From Pteria penguin (taxonomy: Eukaryota > Mollusca > Bivalvia > Pterioida > Pteriidae), in the NCBI GenBank assembly GCA_035048485.1, contig CM068581.1:11924864-11988863 (forward strand): a DNA stretch of 64,000 bases, in the 5' to 3' direction. Both the position numbers and the translations under genes were made by a program. The notes under the pieces were generated by a model, which saw only the letters and a program-made list of their open reading frames with translations, made no database searches and was not told where the DNA came from. Below are positions 48,101 to 60,385 of the stretch, piece after piece; within the stretch, counting starts at the first letter, position 1; each line of letters begins with the position of its first letter.

Positions 48101-49370
48101 ACTTACTTATTCAGAGAGAACAACAAACAAAATTATTTTCTAGACATCTGCCATGGCTGATTGGTCTGATTTTTATAAAATGTCGAACCACAGCACATCC
48201 TATAATTCCGCCAAGGTTCCATATCTAAAGGACTTACCGTTCTGGAGAGACAGCGATAAAAAGATGTTCTAGATGGTTGCCATAGCGACCATTTTGACTT
48301 TTTGGATCGGTCTGACGTTCAATTAGGCTTATACCCTATCATCCAATCAAATTACCGAAGCAATAAAACTTACCGTTTATGCGAAAAAGCCTTACTAAAA
48401 TATTTCAAAATGGTCGCATGAAAGGCCACTTTGAATATTGGACTTATAGGATTTTCAAACGCTGTCATCTAGTCAAGGTCCCGTATCAATACGATTTTCC
48501 GTTCATAGGGAGCAATATTTACAAGATTTTCAAGATATCTGCTGTGGTGGACTGGTGTGTGACTTTCATGTAGGACCAACTCAGGTCATACCCGATCATC
48601 CAGTGGGGGCCCCTTTTCAATAGGATTTACCGTGAGAAGAAACGACATTAAGATTTTCAAAATGATCGCCATGACATCATTTTGAATAATGGATGGTTCA
48701 CATTTTCACTGGAGACTAACTGTAGTCCACACACATGTTGTCATGCAGTAAAAGCCCGAGCTAATCAGTAGTATATATATAACAAGTTTGCATGCCTGCC
48801 ATGATGGTCATAGTAAATATCGGTCTGGTCAAATTTTCATTTAAGACAAATTACAAGTCATAGCCAAACATCAAATCAAGATTTCATATCAAAAGAGTCT
48901 AATTAGTGAAAAGTATTGACGACAAAAATTTTAAAATGACGGCTTATTTGAAAATTGATCCATTCCAATGAAGTACGGTTTACACCATATATTATTTAGT
49001 TCAGGTCCATTTCAATATGACTTATCGCACAGGAGTTTTCATAAAAAGGTGTTCAATATAACAATTTTGAATATCAGACCAGTCTTCCTCTACAGATCAT
49101 AAACTAATATCCAGTAACAGTCTCATATCAATGACTCATTGTTCAGGGGAGTACCGATAACAATATTTTCGAGATGTCTGTCATGGTAGCGATTATATAT
49201 CATTTGTTTCGATTGTCAGTTAGGTTCAACAACAAATCATATACCCTATTAACTAGTTAAGTCCGTCATCAATAAGATTCATCGTTTATGAAAAGCGATA
49301 TTAAGATTTTCAAGATCGTCACCATGACGGCCATTTTTAATATTAGTCTCTACCAGTCAAGTTTAAAAAA
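48100..49370. repeat. diverged repeats of about 150-170 bp, mobile-element body-like
   Basis: Degenerate units with ATTTTCAAGATGGTYGCCAT, GACGGCCATTTTGAATATTG and a TTACCGTT-type segment recur about seven times. The phrasing resembles the internal units of the hairpin-ended element at 24893-25951, but no terminal hairpin is visible here. Confidence 0.55.
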
Positions 49371-49388
49371 AACCCAAAACATCTGCAC

Positions 49389-49555
49389 GGAATTTAAGAA
49401 ATGAATCCTATATTTTTTTGGTTGATTGAGGTATCAACCTAAAATTTGGACGGAAAACTGCATCAGTGCGCGAAGCGCATTGATGCAAAAGTTTTCCGTC
49501 CAAATTTTAGGTTGATACCTCAATCAACCAAAAAAATATAGGATTCATTTCTTAT
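49389..49555. mobile_element. foldback MITE, family member B
   Basis: A near-perfect palindrome with AAGAAATGAATCCTATA ends and TTGATTGAGGTATCAACC arms. Its central hairpin GGACGGAAAACTGCATCA / TTGATGCAAAAGTTTTCCG is the same core as the element at 11230-11440, while the outer arms are different. Confidence 0.92.
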
Positions 49556-51920
49556 CATTTTATTTAGCTTATATATGAAAACAAAAATTAAATAAGTGTC
49601 CAAGAAATAAATTTATTATGGCACTACATTACTTTTTTTTATCTCTAATACATGTGACGTGATCGCGTAGTAATACAATAACAAGGTAAACAACATTTTG
49701 AAGTCAATAATGGCGGCTAACACGAAATTCGAAAATTTGATCCTAGTGTCATTGAAAAGATTAGAAGTGAAAAAGAATGAACAATTATTAAAAACACGAC
49801 TTAATGAAACATGCATATGAGGATGATAATCTGCTACCTAAGGTATTTATATTTTAAATGGTATCAGTATCATTAGAAATGCAATGCATATTGACTGGTG
49901 CACGTGCGTGTCACAAGGTGGAAAGAGTAGGCTCAAGGACTTGGAGGCAGCACCTGCTCTGGTGCCCGTTCTGTATGCCCAGTCGGGTATGATACCGTAG
50001 AAATTTTAGTTATCAACGTCCATTGTCAAACGATCGGCAGAGAGTACAGGGAGTAGCAGACGAGTACTGTTTTTATTTTGACTGCATGTATTTCTAAACA
50101 GCACTGTATTGTAGCTTAATTGATACTGTAGACCTGGCCTAGTTATATTTACATTTTTATTGAATAAGAGTAAGAAATTATATTTTATATTTAATAGTTT
50201 CTGAAGTGAAGTGCGATTTCTTTTGTACTTTGCATTCATAATATATAACGAAACAATTTTATACAATCGATTAACAACACGGGAATCACGGTACTATAAA
50301 TAGATCGGGGTTTCGCATTCCAGAGGAAAGTAGCGCCGGCAATTGTGACATATCTGCACTCAAAATTTTGTTCATGCAGAAATGAACTAAATTTTTTAAC
50401 CAATCAGATTCGCTGCAAAACCATGAACACAAAGAAAATTAAATGATATATCGAGGTTCAGAATGTCCCTCTGCCTGGAATGTCTTCAGTGAGTATTGTG
50501 TTCTGTGCACAACTGTGTAAATGTCATAAAATGTGTATCCAAAACTTCATAAATATGTCTGGTAAGGTTTCTCGGACAAAGACAAAAAATACGTCATTTT
50601 ATTTTACCACATGCTAAGTCATATCCATATATATGATTCCTATGATGATAAGCATGTCTTTATTTGTAAGTATATGAACTTTCCTTTCACGAAGTAACTT
50701 ATATATGTAATCCACTAAGCTCTACAATTCAGCACCTAAAGCAAAACAGACAGTAACAAAAGAAAAATACATTTCGGTGCTTTTGACCGGATTGTTTTGT
50801 AAGCTATACAATTTTAACATTATGAACCTAACAATGAAGTACAAAAATGAACATACAAAACCAGGCATTGTGGTAAAATAAATGAAGTAACAAGCTGTGT
50901 TTGTGAAACACCAATGCCCTCGGCGACACCAAAGTCCAAAAAGTTATTTTTAGCGTGAAGGTCATTGTCAAGGTAAAAAGGTCATCGACCTTGATGCTAT
51001 TTGAAAGGGTTTTATTAGTTGAGTATGCATGTCAAATATGAATTCTCTATCCCCCAGAGTTCAAAAGTTATATAATATGCCCCCGATCTATCGATATATA
51101 TATATTAATTGACAGAGTCTTCTAAAGTAATAATTTGAAGAAAAAAGCTTGAACATGATATATCTTAATACTTTTCTGTACAATATTGTTATCTAGGATT
51201 TCTAAAAAATTAAATTCTTATTTGCTGTTTAAATTTTAAAATCGGTTATAGAGAGTTTTAATATCAATTTCAACTCTTGATATTTGAGATGTCAATTATC
51301 AAATAAATAGTTATGATCATTATCATCTCAAACACTCCTGGATACAATGATAAGCCTTATTTCATTCATTTGATAAGATACAGACTTTGTCAAAGCAGTG
51401 AAATGTTAAATGCCAAGTCAAATCTATAATTACACACATTACAAAATAAATGAAAAGAACGACTACTACACCCTACGTCTGAGGACTACAAATACCCGGA
51501 AGTATCATGTATAAACCATATATGGCAACTGACCTATCCGCCTACATGATGACGCATGTCCACACTGTTGACATAGATATACGTCTTCAACACACCCCAG
51601 TCACAAAATTTCCGGAGATGGTATTCCCACTAATTTTGCATTTTGCATTATGAATTTCTCTCGTGTGTTATTCTAAGTCACAAAGAAGATTCAGGAATAA
51701 AACCTGTTGTCTTGTCTATACATATCGGTTTATCAATAATTTAGTGAAACTTCTCCATGATTTGTAACATTTTTTACCTTCATTTTCATTTCTAATAAAA
51801 GACAAACCGCAAGTTCAAATAAACTTGACCTTCCTTAACATAAACTGATTAGTTTAATCAATGAGATGAATAAAATGAAAAATAACAGTAATAAATAAAA
51901 ACTAACAGATTAATAAATAT
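49556..51920. other. unique AT-rich DNA
   Basis: No exon with convincing splice signals was found. A CTATAAATAG TATA-like box at about 50293 precedes an ATG at 50463 whose nine codons end in a donor-like site, but no partner exon exists. The region is intergenic between the two minus-strand genes. Confidence 0.35.
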
Positions 51921-51924
51921 GTTT

Positions 51925-52125
51925 TTGTTTCATTTGTTATTCTTTTGTTTTATTTTGTTTTGTTTTGGTTTGGTGGGGTATTTGGGGTTTTTTTTGGGGG
52001 GGGGGGTTTTGTTGTTGTTGTTGTTGTTTTTCTTTGTTTGGGTTTTTTTTAATTGGTATTGTTTTGTTTGTTTGTTTTTGATTTAGTTTTGTGTGTTTGG
52101 TTGTTTGTTTTAGGGGTTTTTTTAT
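51925..52125 (+). repeat. strand-asymmetric T/G tract with G runs
   Basis: About 200 bp almost free of C on the plus strand, with GGTTTGGTGGGG, TTTGGGG and a run of about ten G residues followed by (TTG)n. Four closely spaced G runs could form a G-quadruplex. Confidence 0.85.
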
Positions 52126-52595
52126 TATGCATTACATTTGACTTAAATGTTATAAATTATATCCCTGCTGGAGTATTTCGTCACCCCATTATCTATAAAT
52201 ACCATTCCTATATAAATAAAGGGAGTCTTGTACGAAATCATTTATTTTTTTAAATATTGCAGTAATTAAAATGCTGTCTAAAATATAATGTTTATACGAG
52301 AATTCCTATATACAATATGTTAATACATACACAAGTAATTAACATGCATTCAGTAGAGTTATTAGGTTAGATAAAACATTCCTCCGTACTGGAAATGTCA
52401 TTTTATTGCAATAATACTCATTTCCAAAAAGAAAAACACAGAAATATCACATACAAAACGTATGTATATTCTTATTTAAATCTCTACTTAAAATGATGTA
52501 TGAGTTTAGGAATTTAACTGTCTTTTCAGAGGGGAGTACTACCTACTTATAAATGCATATAACATAGTAACACCTGATGTAAGAGTATAGCGATC
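52126..52595. other. unique AT-rich DNA
   Basis: No supported feature. Confidence 0.4.
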
Positions 52596-54078
52596 TGAAT
52601 GCTTTACCGGCATGTAGACCCTTAGGCAGATGACGTCACCATATACATGCTTTACCGGCATGTAGATTGTAAATCCTTAGGCAGATGACGTCACCATATA
52701 CATGCTTTACCGGCATGTAGATTGTAAATCCTTAGGCAGATGACGTCACCATATACATGCTTTACTGGATTGTAAATCCTTAGGCAGATGACGTCACCAT
52801 ATACATGCTTTACTGGATTGTAGATCCCTAGGCAGATGACGTCACTATATACATGCTTTACTGGATTGTAGATTGTAAATCCTTAGGCAGATGACGTCAC
52901 CATATACATGCTTTACTGGATTGTAGATCCCTAGGCAGATGGCGTCACCATATACATGCTTTACTGGATTGTAAATCCTTAGGCAGATGACGTCACCATA
53001 TACATGCTTTACTGGATTGTAGATCCCTAGGCAGATGGCGTCACTATATACATGCTTTACTGGATTGTAGATTGTAAATCCTTAGGCAGATGACGTCACC
53101 ATATACATGCTTTACTGGATTGTAGATCCCTAGGCAGATGGCGTCACCATATACATGCTTTACTGGATTGTAAATCCTTAGGCAGATGACGTCACCATAT
53201 ACATGCTTTACTGGATTGTAAATCGTTAGGCAGATGACGTCACCATATACATGCTTTACTGGATTGTAAATCCTTAGGCAGATGACGTCACCATATACAT
53301 GCTTTACTGGATTGTAAATCCTTAGGCAGATGACGTCACCATATACATGCTTTACTGGATTGTAAATCCTTAGGCAGATGACGTCACCATATACATGCTT
53401 TACTGGATTGTAAATCCTTAGGCAGATGACGTCACCATATACATGCTTTACTGGATTGTAGATCCTTAGGCAGATGACGTCACCATATACATGCTTTACT
53501 GGATTGTAGATCCCTAGGCAGATGACGTCACCATATACATGCTTTACTGGATTGTAGATCCCTAGGCAGATGGCGTCACTATATACATGCTTTACTGGAT
53601 TGTAGATTGTAAATCCTTAGGCAGATGACGTCACCATATACATGCTTTACTGGATTGTAAATCCTTAGGCAGATGACGTCACCATATACATGCTTTACTG
53701 GATTGTAAATCCTTAGGCAGATGACGTCACCATATACATGCTTTACTGGATTGTAAATCCTTAGGCAGATGACGTCACCATATACATGCTTTACTGGATT
53801 GTAAATCCTTAGGCAGATGACGTCACCATATACATGCTTTACTGGATTGTAAATCCTTAGGCAGATGACGTCACCATATACATGCTTTACTGGATTGTAG
53901 ATTGTAAATCCTTAGGCAGATGACGTCACCATATACATGCTTTACTGGATTGTAGATCCTCAGGCAGATGGCGTCACCATATACATGCTTTACTGGATTG
54001 TAGATCCTTAGGCAGATGGCGTCACCATATACATGCTTTACTGGATTGTAGATCCTTAGGCAGATGGCGTCACTATAT
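52596..54078. repeat. 48-bp array carrying CRE palindromes, 30 copies
   Basis: The unit is GATGACGTCACCATATACAT, GCTTTACTGGATTGTAAATC, CTTAGGCA. By my count 23 of 30 copies keep the perfect CRE TGACGTCA and seven have TGGCGTCA. Some copies carry an extra TAGATTGTAAATC insertion. It ends about 150 bp beyond the stop codon of the membrane-receptor gene. Confidence 0.96.
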
Positions 54079-54224
54079 AAATCTTGGTGTGACTTAAAAT
54101 AAGGCTCAAACCCTCAAAGGAACAATTAACTAGTTTGAATTTTCTGTAAGTCACAGGCTGCTAATATGATGATACATGCAACTAACTACATAGACCATGG
54201 TAAGGAACAATGAAACAGAATCGG

Positions 54225-54412
54225 TCACATCTCCTCAATATCACTGTCTGTGCTCTTTCCTGGGCCTGATGACGTCATAGTTAATGTGGTGTCCTTTTCT
54301 CCTACATGCCTTCTACGTCTGACTATGATTACCACGACAATGACGGAAATCCCAACGACAGCCACACACGATGTCACCACGATAATGAGGGATAAAGGGA
54401 AAGTGTCCGACT
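54225..54412 (-). CDS. receptor last exon: transmembrane and tail
   Basis: After GGCTTTTTCAG the exon encodes SDTFPLSLIIVVTSCVAVVG, the rest of the helix, RRRRHVGEKD and a Ser/Thr-rich acidic tail with TGA at 54227-54225. Confidence 0.75.
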
Positions 54413-55809
54413 CTGAAAAAGCCACAGAATACTTTTTATAAACATCATTGATATATTACATGATGACTAGTACTGGACATTCTTCCCTGAATGTAAGTAA
54501 CGGTTATAGATTAAGTTCAGATGAGGGAAATTCTGTAAGCATGCGAGTTTAAATCTATGGTGCATATATACAGCGAACAGATGCATTGCGCCACAACATA
54601 ATAGGGTAAGTCGGTGGTATTTCGACCACTTTTAATATCTCGAGACTCATGGTCTTGATGTCATGCAGATCTATCTTTTTTAACGAAAACGCTTTGAAAA
54701 GTTGTGGGTATATACTTGTGAGGTTCTTCAGTGCGTTTTTCACTTTTATGAGTGGTTGAAGTCCGAATGTAACGAATGGATGTGAAAAGATCGGCATTTG
54801 TAACAAAGGTGAATTTTGACCATATTGGGGTAATTTCGACCATATTGGGTAAGTATTATATAGAGTGTAATAGTGTTATGATTATTATTCTGAAGAATTT
54901 TGATATTTTATCATAGATCTACCCTTCCTCTATGAAGATATATGAATCATAATTAATGTTATATGAATCATAATTAATGTTTTATGGATTATAATTAATG
55001 TTATAAGGATTATAATTAATGCTATATAGATCGTAATTAATGTTATATGGATCGTAATGAATGTGATATGAATCATAATTAATATAATATGAATCATAAT
55101 TAATGTTATATGGATCTTAAGTGTTACATGAATCACAGGTAATGTTACATGAATCATAATTAATGTTTTATGAATTATAATTAATGTTATAAGGATTATA
55201 ATTAATGCTATATAGATCGTAATTAATGTTATATGGATCGTAATTGATGTTATATGAATCATGATTTATGTTATGCGGATCGTAATTAATATTATATGAA
55301 TCATAATTAATGTTATATGAATCATAATTAATGTTTTATGAATTATAATACACGTTATAAGGATTATAATTAATGCTATATAGATCGTTATTAATATTAT
55401 ATGAATCATAATTAATGTGATATGATTCATAATTAATATTATATGAATCATAATTAATGTTATATGGTTCGTAATTAATGTTATATGAATCATAATTAAT
55501 ATGATATGAACCATAATTAATGTTATACGGATCATAATTCATGTTATATGGATTCAGTTACCCGGATAACCATTGTTTGGTTAACCACGCCTGTCATGAA
55601 TGCCCAAAGGACTTGTTCATTTTTGTATTTAAGTACAACCATTTTGTCCATAAGCTATCATTACCTTCAGTAGTCTCGGCACTGACTGTACTTGGTTCAC
55701 TCCAATATCCATTTTCTGGTGGTTTCCTGCGAATTTCAATTTCGTACAAAGTTGAAGGCTTTAGATCACACACTGTTAAACCACTTTTGTTCACTTCTGT
55801 ATCTATTGT
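54225..55809 (-). CDS. C-terminal part of a single-pass receptor with FN3 domain
   Basis: Two exons, 55809-55665 and 54412-54225, join in phase 1 (GAA G / AG TCG). The first is the second half of a fibronectin type III domain (LKPSTLYEIEIRRKPP, then GYWSEPSTVSA). The WSEPS resembles the WSxWS motif of class I cytokine receptors but is also common in ordinary FN3 domains. The second exon gives a short stalk, a transmembrane helix (about 24 residues, LSLIIVVTSCVAVVGISVIV onwards), an RRRR stop-transfer and a cytoplasmic tail of about 31 residues ending DSDIEEM. There is no kinase, TIR or Box1-like region. Upstream exons, which would carry the ectodomain, are not found in the window. Confidence 0.7.
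54413..54934. other. intron DNA with an unexplained 84-codon open frame
   Basis: A minus-strand frame at 54806-54555 reads PLLQMPIFSHPFVTFGLQPL and continues to VVEIPPTYPIMLW. A GGTCGAAATWACC phrase occurs at both of its ends. It may be a transposon remnant. I do not recognise it and do not call a gene. Confidence 0.25.
54935..55560. repeat. 21-bp array with TAATTA in most units, inside receptor intron
   Basis: About 29 units of ATATGAATCATAATTAATGTT. The 21-bp period yields heptad-repeat open frames on the minus strand, which are artefacts. Each well-preserved unit carries a TAATTA core. Confidence 0.94.
55665..55809 (-). CDS. receptor penultimate exon: second half of FN3 domain
   Basis: Between AATTCATAG and GTAATG, 145 bp, phase 0 to phase 1. 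It reads TIDTEVNKSGLTVCDLKPST then LYEIEIRRKPPENGYWSEPS and TVSAETTE. The L.PST.YEIEIR and YWSEPS features define strands E to G of an FN3 fold. Confidence 0.75.
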
Positions 55810-55914
55810 CTATGAATTAAAAATGCATTACTTCAATTGAAAAGAAAACTAATATTTGTTTCGTTGGTTTTTATACATACAAGTGCTATATATCGTCATG
55901 CTGGATGATGCTTT

Positions 55915-57640
55915 AGCTGCTACAAAGCCTTATCTCTATAGATTACTAAGCGTTATCTCTATAGACCACTAAGCGTTATCTCTACAAAATACTAAGCGCT
56001 ATCTCTATACACTCATTAGCGTTACTTCTATAGACTACCGAGTCGTATCTCTATAGACTACTGAGTCGTATCTCTATAGATTACTGAGAGTTATCTATAT
56101 AGACGACTGAGTGTAACCTCTATAGACGACTGAGTGTTATCTCTATAAAATACTTAGTATTATCTCTATACTACTGAGTGTTATCTCTATAGACTACTGA
56201 GTGTTATCTCTATAGACTACTGAGTTATCTCTATAGACTACTTAGTATTATCTCTATAGATAACTGAGTGTTATCTCTACAGACTACTGAGTGTTACCTC
56301 TATAGACTACTGAGAGGTATCTCTATAGACTACTGAGTGTAACCTCTATAGACTACTGAGTGTTATCTCTATAGACTACTTAGTATTATCTCTACAGACT
56401 ACTGAGTGTTATCTCTGTACTATTGAGTATTATCTCTATAGATTACTAAGTGTTATCTCTATATACTACCTAGTATTATCTCTATAGACTACTGAGTGTT
56501 ATCTCTATATACCACTAAGTGTTATCTCTATATACTACTGAGTTATCTCTATAGACTACTTAGTATTATCTCTATAGATTACTGAGTGTTATCTCTATAG
56601 ACTACTGAGTGTTACCTCTATAGACTACTGAGTGTTATCTCTATAGACTACTTAGTATTATCTCTATAGACTACTGAGTGTTATCTCTATACTACTGAGT
56701 GTTATCTCTATAGACTACTAAGTGTTTTCTCTATAGACTACTGAGTGTTATCTCTATAGACTACTAAGTGTTATCTCTATAGACTACTGAGTGTTATCTC
56801 TATAGACTACTTAGTATTATCTCTATAGACTACTGAGTGTTATCTCTATAGACTACTTAGTATTATCTCTCTAGACTACTTAGTATTATCTCTAAAGACT
56901 ACTGAGTGCTATCTCTATAGACTACTTAGTATTATCTCTATAGACTACTGAGTGTTATCTCTATAGACTACTGAGTGTTACCTCTATAGACTACTGAGTG
57001 TTATCTCTATAGACTGCTTAGTGTTATCTCTATAGACTACTGAGTGTTATCTCTATAGACTGCTGAGTGTTGCCTCTATAAAATAATGAGTGTTACCTCT
57101 ATAGACTACCAAGTGCTATCTTTATAGACTACTGAGTGTTATCTCTATAGACTACTGAGTGTTACCTCTATAGACTACTGAGTGTTACCTCTATAGAATA
57201 ATGAGTGTTACCTCTATAGACTACTGAGTGTTACCTCTATAGACTACTGAGTGTTATCTCTATAGACTACTGAGTGTTACCTCTATAGACTACTGAGTGT
57301 TACCTCTATAGACTACTGAGTGTTATCTCTATAGACTACTGAGTGTTACCTCTATAGACTACTGAGTGTTACCTCTATAGACTACTGAGTGTTACCTCTA
57401 TAGACTACTGAGTGTTACCTCTATAGACTACTGTGTCTTATCTTCTTAGACTACTGAGTGTTATCTTCTTAGACTACTGAGTGTTATCTCTATAGACTAC
57501 TGAGTGTTACCTCTATAGACTACTGAGTGTTACCTCTATAGACTACTGAGTGTTACCTCTATAGACTACTGTGTCTTATCTTCTTAGACTACTGAGTCTT
57601 ATCTCTATAGACTACTTCATCTCATGGTATTCTTTATATC
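55915..57640. repeat. 23-bp array, variant 1
   Basis: About 73 units of GACTACTGAGTGTTATCTCT ATA. TACCTCTATA and CTTAGTATTATC variants recur in blocks. Confidence 0.96.
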
Positions 57641-57894
57641 TCGTACATATATTATCTCTATTATGGATGGGGCAGCCATTAGATTGCAATTCTGATTGCC
57701 TAACGTAAGATTGCGCGAAAGCTGATTTATCAGTTTCAAAATACCTGTAATTAAATTATTAGAAATGACTGTAAAAACAATTCTGTTCATTGATGTCTAG
57801 ACAAAAATTGAGGCACAAATTATGATTTAGTTTGTGCCTCGGTTTTTGTTTATACATCGATAGACAGAATGTTTTAGTCATTTCTTAAACACTA
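57641..57894. mobile_element. foldback element splitting the 23-bp array
   Basis: Arms 57759-57820 and 57831-57888 are inverted copies (TTAGAAATGACTGTAAAAAC and GACTAAAACATTCTGTC-type mirror, GAGGCACAAA / TTTGTGCCTC at the base of the loop). The right end is TCATTTCTTAA. Flanking bases 57641-57758 are unique. Confidence 0.85.
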
Positions 57895-59188
57895 CAACAC
57901 TACTGAGCGTTAGCTCTATAGACTACTACGTGTTATTTCTATAGACTGATGAGTCTTATCTCCATAGACTATCAAGCGTTATCTCCATAGACTATAAAGC
58001 GTTATCTCCATAGACTATCAAGCGTTATCTCTATAGACTGGCGAGTCTTATCTCCATAGAATAACAAGCGTTATCTCTATAGACTATCAAGCGTTATCTC
58101 CATAGACTATCAAGCGTTATCTCCATAGACTATCAAGCTTTATCTCTATAGACTATCAAGCGTTATCTCTATAGACTGGCGAGTCTTATCTCTATAGACT
58201 ATCAAGCGTTATCTCTATAGACTGGTGAGTCTTATCTCCATAGACTATCAAGCGTTATCTCCATAGACTATCAAGCGTTATCTCTATAGACTATCAAGCT
58301 TTATCTCTATAGACTATCAAGCGTTATCTCTATAGACTATCAAGCGTTATCTCTATAGACTATCAAGCGTTATCTCCATAGACTGATGAGTCTTATCCCC
58401 ATAGACTATCAAGCGTTATCTCCATAGACTATCAAGCGTTATCTCCATAGACTATCAAGCTTTATCTCTATAGACTGGTGAGTCTTATCTCCATAGAATA
58501 ACAAGCGTTATCTCTATAGACTACCAAGCGTTATCTCTATAGACTATCAAGCGATATCTCCATGGGCTATCAAGCGTTATCTCCATAGACTATCAAGCGT
58601 TATCTCTATAGACTATCAAGCGTTATCTCCATGGGCTATCAAGCTTTATCTCCATAGACTATCAAGCGTCATCTCTATAGACTATCAAGCGTAATCTCTA
58701 TAGACTATCAAGCGTTATCTCCATAGACTATCAAGCGTTATCTCCATAGACTATCAAGCTTTATCTCTATAGACTGATGAGTCTTATCTCCATAGACTAT
58801 CAAGCGTTATCTCCATAGACTATCAAGCGTTATCTCCATAGACTATCAAGCTTTATCTCTATAGACTGATGAGTCTTATCTCCATAGACTATCAAGCGTT
58901 ATCTCTATAGACTACCAAGCGTTATCTCTATAGACTATCAAGCGTTATCTCCATGGGCTATCAAGCGTTATCTCCATAGACTATCAAGCGTTATCTCTAT
59001 AGACTATCAAGCGTTATCTCCATGGGCTATCAAGCTTTATTTCCATAGACTATCAAGCGTTATCTCTATAGACTATCAAGCGTTATCTCCATGGGCTATC
59101 AAGCTTTATCTCCATAGACTATCAAGCGTTATCTCAACAGACTATCGAGCATTACCTCTATAAAATACTTAGCATTATCTCTGAAGAC
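57895..59188. repeat. 23-bp array, variant 2
   Basis: About 56 units of GACTATCAAGCGTTATCTCC ATA, related to variant 1 but with its own diagnostic CAAGCG and CTCCATA bases. GGGCTATCAAGC and GACTGATGAGTC sub-variants recur in order. Confidence 0.96.
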
Positions 59189-59649
59189 TACAAAGGCGAA
59201 ACTTTTTTTAATTGGATTACGGATTTTAAAATTCAAAAATTGGGTCGGTCGGTCGGAAAAAAATAAAAAAAAAAAATACAGAACACTTGAAGCATTTCTG
59301 AAAATTGAAAAATAAAATAACTCATTTTAAGTTTGATTCTTTTATTCTGAATAATAACAACGATATTTTAATGATGAAACACCTTGGTATGAGGTGTGGA
59401 TTCAACAATATTTCCGTATGTTCCCCGTCCGTTAGGTTATTTTCAGATCTTAGTCGCCTCCCCCTTTTGTGTTTGTATAGAAAATGACTTGTTACAACAT
59501 TATTAATTTTGGGCTAGTAAAAATTATCATGCATTCATGCGCTAGTAGATTTGTGGAACCTACTAGGCTACTATCCCTACTTGCTAGTGTCTTGAAAAAG
59601 TTTTCGGAAAGACTGTAAACCCATTACCAACATACCAATTGATACGACT

Positions 59650-59875
59650 TACCTGCACAAATAAAAACTTCTGTCCGATTTCAAGCAGTGTTGAGCACAT
59701 TGTTGATTTTTCTACGCTGCATAGCGATACCTCGCTGTTTTTGTCAGTTTTTCCAATACTTTAAAACACTCGCGGTTTTTCTGGCCCTCATCTTCAATAT
59801 TGTCAGCCACAAATTGTCCAACAGTATAAATTGGGCCTAATCTTTTCAACATAAGTGTAGTAAATTCTAAATTTT
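59650..59875 (-). pseudogene. decayed coding segment inside the TIR element
   Basis: On the minus strand a frame reads MLKRLGPIYTVGQFVADNIE, DEGQKNRECFKVLEKLTKTA, RYRYAA and then stops; a +1 frame continues STMCSTLLEIGQKFLFVQ up to a GTAAGT. The two halves look like one protein broken by a frameshift. I do not recognise the family; its place within TIRs suggests transposon-encoded or captured sequence. Confidence 0.35.
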
Positions 59876-59984
59876 AGGGACATAGACATGTTTTTGACTG
59901 CTTATATTTAATAATTTATCTAATTGAAGAAACAAGAAAATACTTGATTTACTTGGGACCCCCTCCTTCATACAATCACTAGTC

Positions 59985-60085
59985 ACTATAATGAATTTAT
60001 TATGGGTGCCGAAACGTCCTAAACGAGTGCCGAATCGTCTCGATTACGGTGCCGAAACATCCAGGTACCGAAACGTCCATGATTC
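59985..60085. repeat. short GTGCCGAAACGTCC repeats
   Basis: Four degenerate copies (GTGCCGAAACGTCC, GTGCCGAATCGTCT, GTGCCGAAACATCC, GTACCGAAACGTCC) at 20 to 26 bp spacing. Confidence 0.75.
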
Positions 60086-60385
60086 CATCATTCTCGTACC
60101 ACGTTGGGATTGGAAATATAATCTGTCACAGTCTATATACCTGGTACACGACGATCGTGTGCATAGCCTGGATGGATATTGAAGACCTAAATCAAAAACC
60201 TAAATTCTAAAACACAGAGATTTTCTTGGTCCCAATGTGTTGCCCCTGGAGGTTAGTTGTGCATACATAGACCATATTTGTTGTAGGCTCTTGGCAATAC
60301 TGAGGATTTGCAAGATCGTCGTGTATATAGACCATATATGATGTTGTTGGCTATTTGCAAGATCGTCATGTATATAGACCATATA

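Noticed and set aside
50293..50495. Possible promoter and first exon (CTATAAATAG box, ATG, donor-like site after nine codons)
   Set aside because: No second exon could be found on the plus strand and the peptide is too short to judge.
54930..55542. Heptad-repeat proteins (ITLIMIH and similar)
   Set aside because: The 21-bp AT-rich array encodes seven-residue periodicity by necessity; it lies in a receptor intron.
59653..59758. Candidate upstream exon of the receptor gene, in phase with the FN3 exon (ending LLEIGQKFLFVQ)
   Set aside because: The acceptor is weak, the other frame is more protein-like across the boundary, the FN3 core Trp is missing, and the segment lies between the TIRs of a transposable element.
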